From assembly GCA_035494855.1 (NCBI GenBank), contig DATJGR010000332.1, positions 1 through 5,996 of the forward strand: a DNA stretch of 5,996 bases. The letters are read 5' to 3'. The notes beneath the pieces were generated by a model, which worked only from the letters and a program-made list of their open reading frames with translations, searched no databases and was not told the DNA's origin. This stretch comes from DATJGR01 sp035494855 (GTDB lineage Bacteria; Pseudomonadota; Gammaproteobacteria; Pseudomonadales; Azotimanducaceae). A program made the translations under genes and the position numbers. Each line of letters starts with the position of its first letter. Position 1 is the stretch's first letter. This document shows positions 5,545-5,996 of this stretch, piece by piece.

Positions 5545-5684
5545 TTTCTTCCTCCGTAGGGTTTTCGGAAGCGGCATGGTAACCGACTCGCACCGCTGCG
5601 GCAGAGCCGACAGCGAATGCGGTTGACTGAGGCGCGGCTCCGCGACACCGTTGGCCCCTACATCGATCCACTAAAGGTCACCCC
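5545..5684. promoter_or_regulatory. 140-bp divergent intergenic region
   Basis: This gap lies between the leftward VOC unit and the rightward yghU-like gene and should carry both promoters. On the plus strand TTGACT (5623-5628) resembles a -35 box, but no good -10 box follows at 16-18 bases. A short inverted repeat, CGCGGCTCCGCG (5633-5644), lies just downstream of it and could be an operator half or chance in G+C-rich DNA. AAAGG (5673-5677) is a plausible ribosome binding site for the GTG at 5685. I see no convincing leftward promoter. Confidence 0.4.
5551..5555 (-). promoter_or_regulatory. Ribosome binding site of the VOC gene
   Basis: Minus-strand GGAGG followed by AAGAAA and the ATG at 5544 is a near-ideal site and fixes the start. 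Confidence 0.8.
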
Positions 5685-5996
5685 GTGAGCGAATCCGAAT
5701 ATGTACCGCCCAAAGTCTGGAAGTGGGATCAGGCTAACGGCGGGCGCTTTGCCAACATCAATCGGCCGATTGCCGGCGCAACGCACGATAAGGAGTTGCC
5801 GGTAGGCGACCACCCGTTGCAGTTGTACTCGCTGGCAACGCCGAACGGCGTGAAGGTGACCGTGATGCTGGAGGAGCTGCTGCAGCGCGGATTCAGCGGG
5901 GCCGAATACGATGCGTACACGGTCAACATCGGCGACGGCAGCCAGTTCGGCAGCGGCTTCGTCGCGATCAACCCGAATTCGAAGATTCCGGCGCTG
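5685..5996 (+). CDS. yghU: YghU-like glutathione S-transferase, N-terminal part
   Basis: The frame is open from the GTG at 5685 to the window edge (104 codons, no stop). It reads Y-V-P-P-K-V-W-K-W-D, then F-A-N-I-N-R-P-I-A-G, L-P-V-G-D-H-P-L-Q-L-Y-S-L-A-T-P-N-G, V-M-L-E-E-L, I-G-D-G-S-Q-F-G-S-G-F and N-P-N-S-K-I-P-A-L. This order closely follows E. coli YghU, a Nu-class-type glutathione transferase homologue with disulfide-bond reductase activity toward glutathionylated substrates. Present are the extended N-terminal arm typical of this class, the T-P-N-G glutathione-site segment and the thioredoxin-fold N-P-x-S-K-I-P-A-L with its cis-proline. The C-terminal helical domain lies outside the window; the E. 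coli protein is about 288 residues. AAAGG (5673-5677) precedes the GTG by seven bases. It is divergently oriented to the VOC gene. Assignment to the family is firm; the start is likely. Confidence 0.9.
   Translation, partial: MSESEYVPPKVWKWDQANGGRFANINRPIAGATHDKELPVGDHPLQLYSLATPNGVKVTVMLEELLQRGFSGAEYDAYTVNIGDGSQFGSGFVAINPNSKIPAL

Noticed and set aside
5729..5971. 80-residue minus-strand open frame near the right edge
   Set aside because: It is antisense to the clearly recognisable YghU-like coding sequence and has no ribosome binding site or known motif.
1..5996. Mobile element, CRISPR array, toxin-antitoxin or phage defence system
   Set aside because: No transposase, integrase, spaced direct repeats, small paired toxin/antitoxin genes or defence domains are visible; the genes are ordinary metabolic families plus proteins of unknown function.

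Overview
This is a 6-kb piece of a compact, G+C-rich bacterial chromosome with Shine-Dalgarno sites, gene overlaps of a few bases and ATG/GTG starts. The protein types (YghU-like glutathione transferase, Tas-like aldo-keto reductase, VOC protein, PECR-like SDR, DUF427) fit a Pseudomonadota, perhaps a gammaproteobacterium. The taxonomic guess is inference from family content only. I see no RNA genes, insertion sequences, integrase, CRISPR array or phage genes.

Left block (26-2694, minus strand). Four genes run right to left with small gaps (46, 4 and 21 bp): a secreted NTF2/SnoaL-like protein, a cystathionine gamma-synthase/lyase-type PLP enzyme, a small protein resembling the DUF7832 family, and a DUF427 protein. 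They look like one transcription unit. The PLP enzyme is the only member with a predictable reaction.

Middle (2734-3561, plus strand). A short-chain dehydrogenase/reductase is divergent from the left block across only 39 bp. It resembles peroxisomal trans-2-enoyl-CoA reductase (PECR) more than classical SDRs and lacks the usual Tyr-x-x-x-Lys pair.

Right block (3558-5544, minus strand). A VOC-fold protein, a Tas-like aldo-keto reductase and a sulfotransferase form a second unit, linked by a 22-bp gap and an ATGA stop/start overlap. The sulfotransferase is broken: both ends are recognisable but lie in different frames, and about 100 or more central residues are missing. Its stop codon overlaps the SDR stop codon tail-to-tail.

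Right edge (5685-end, plus strand). A YghU-type glutathione S-transferase starts at a GTG and runs off the window. It is divergent from the VOC unit across 140 bp.

Taken together this looks like chromosomal accessory metabolism: sulfur amino acids, carbonyl/enoyl reduction and thiol redox. I did not find convincing evidence of a new biological system. The points most worth a second look are the decayed sulfotransferase, the non-canonical SDR active site, a perfect 13-bp inverted repeat early in the aldo-keto reductase gene, and the uncharacterised genes tied to the PLP enzyme.
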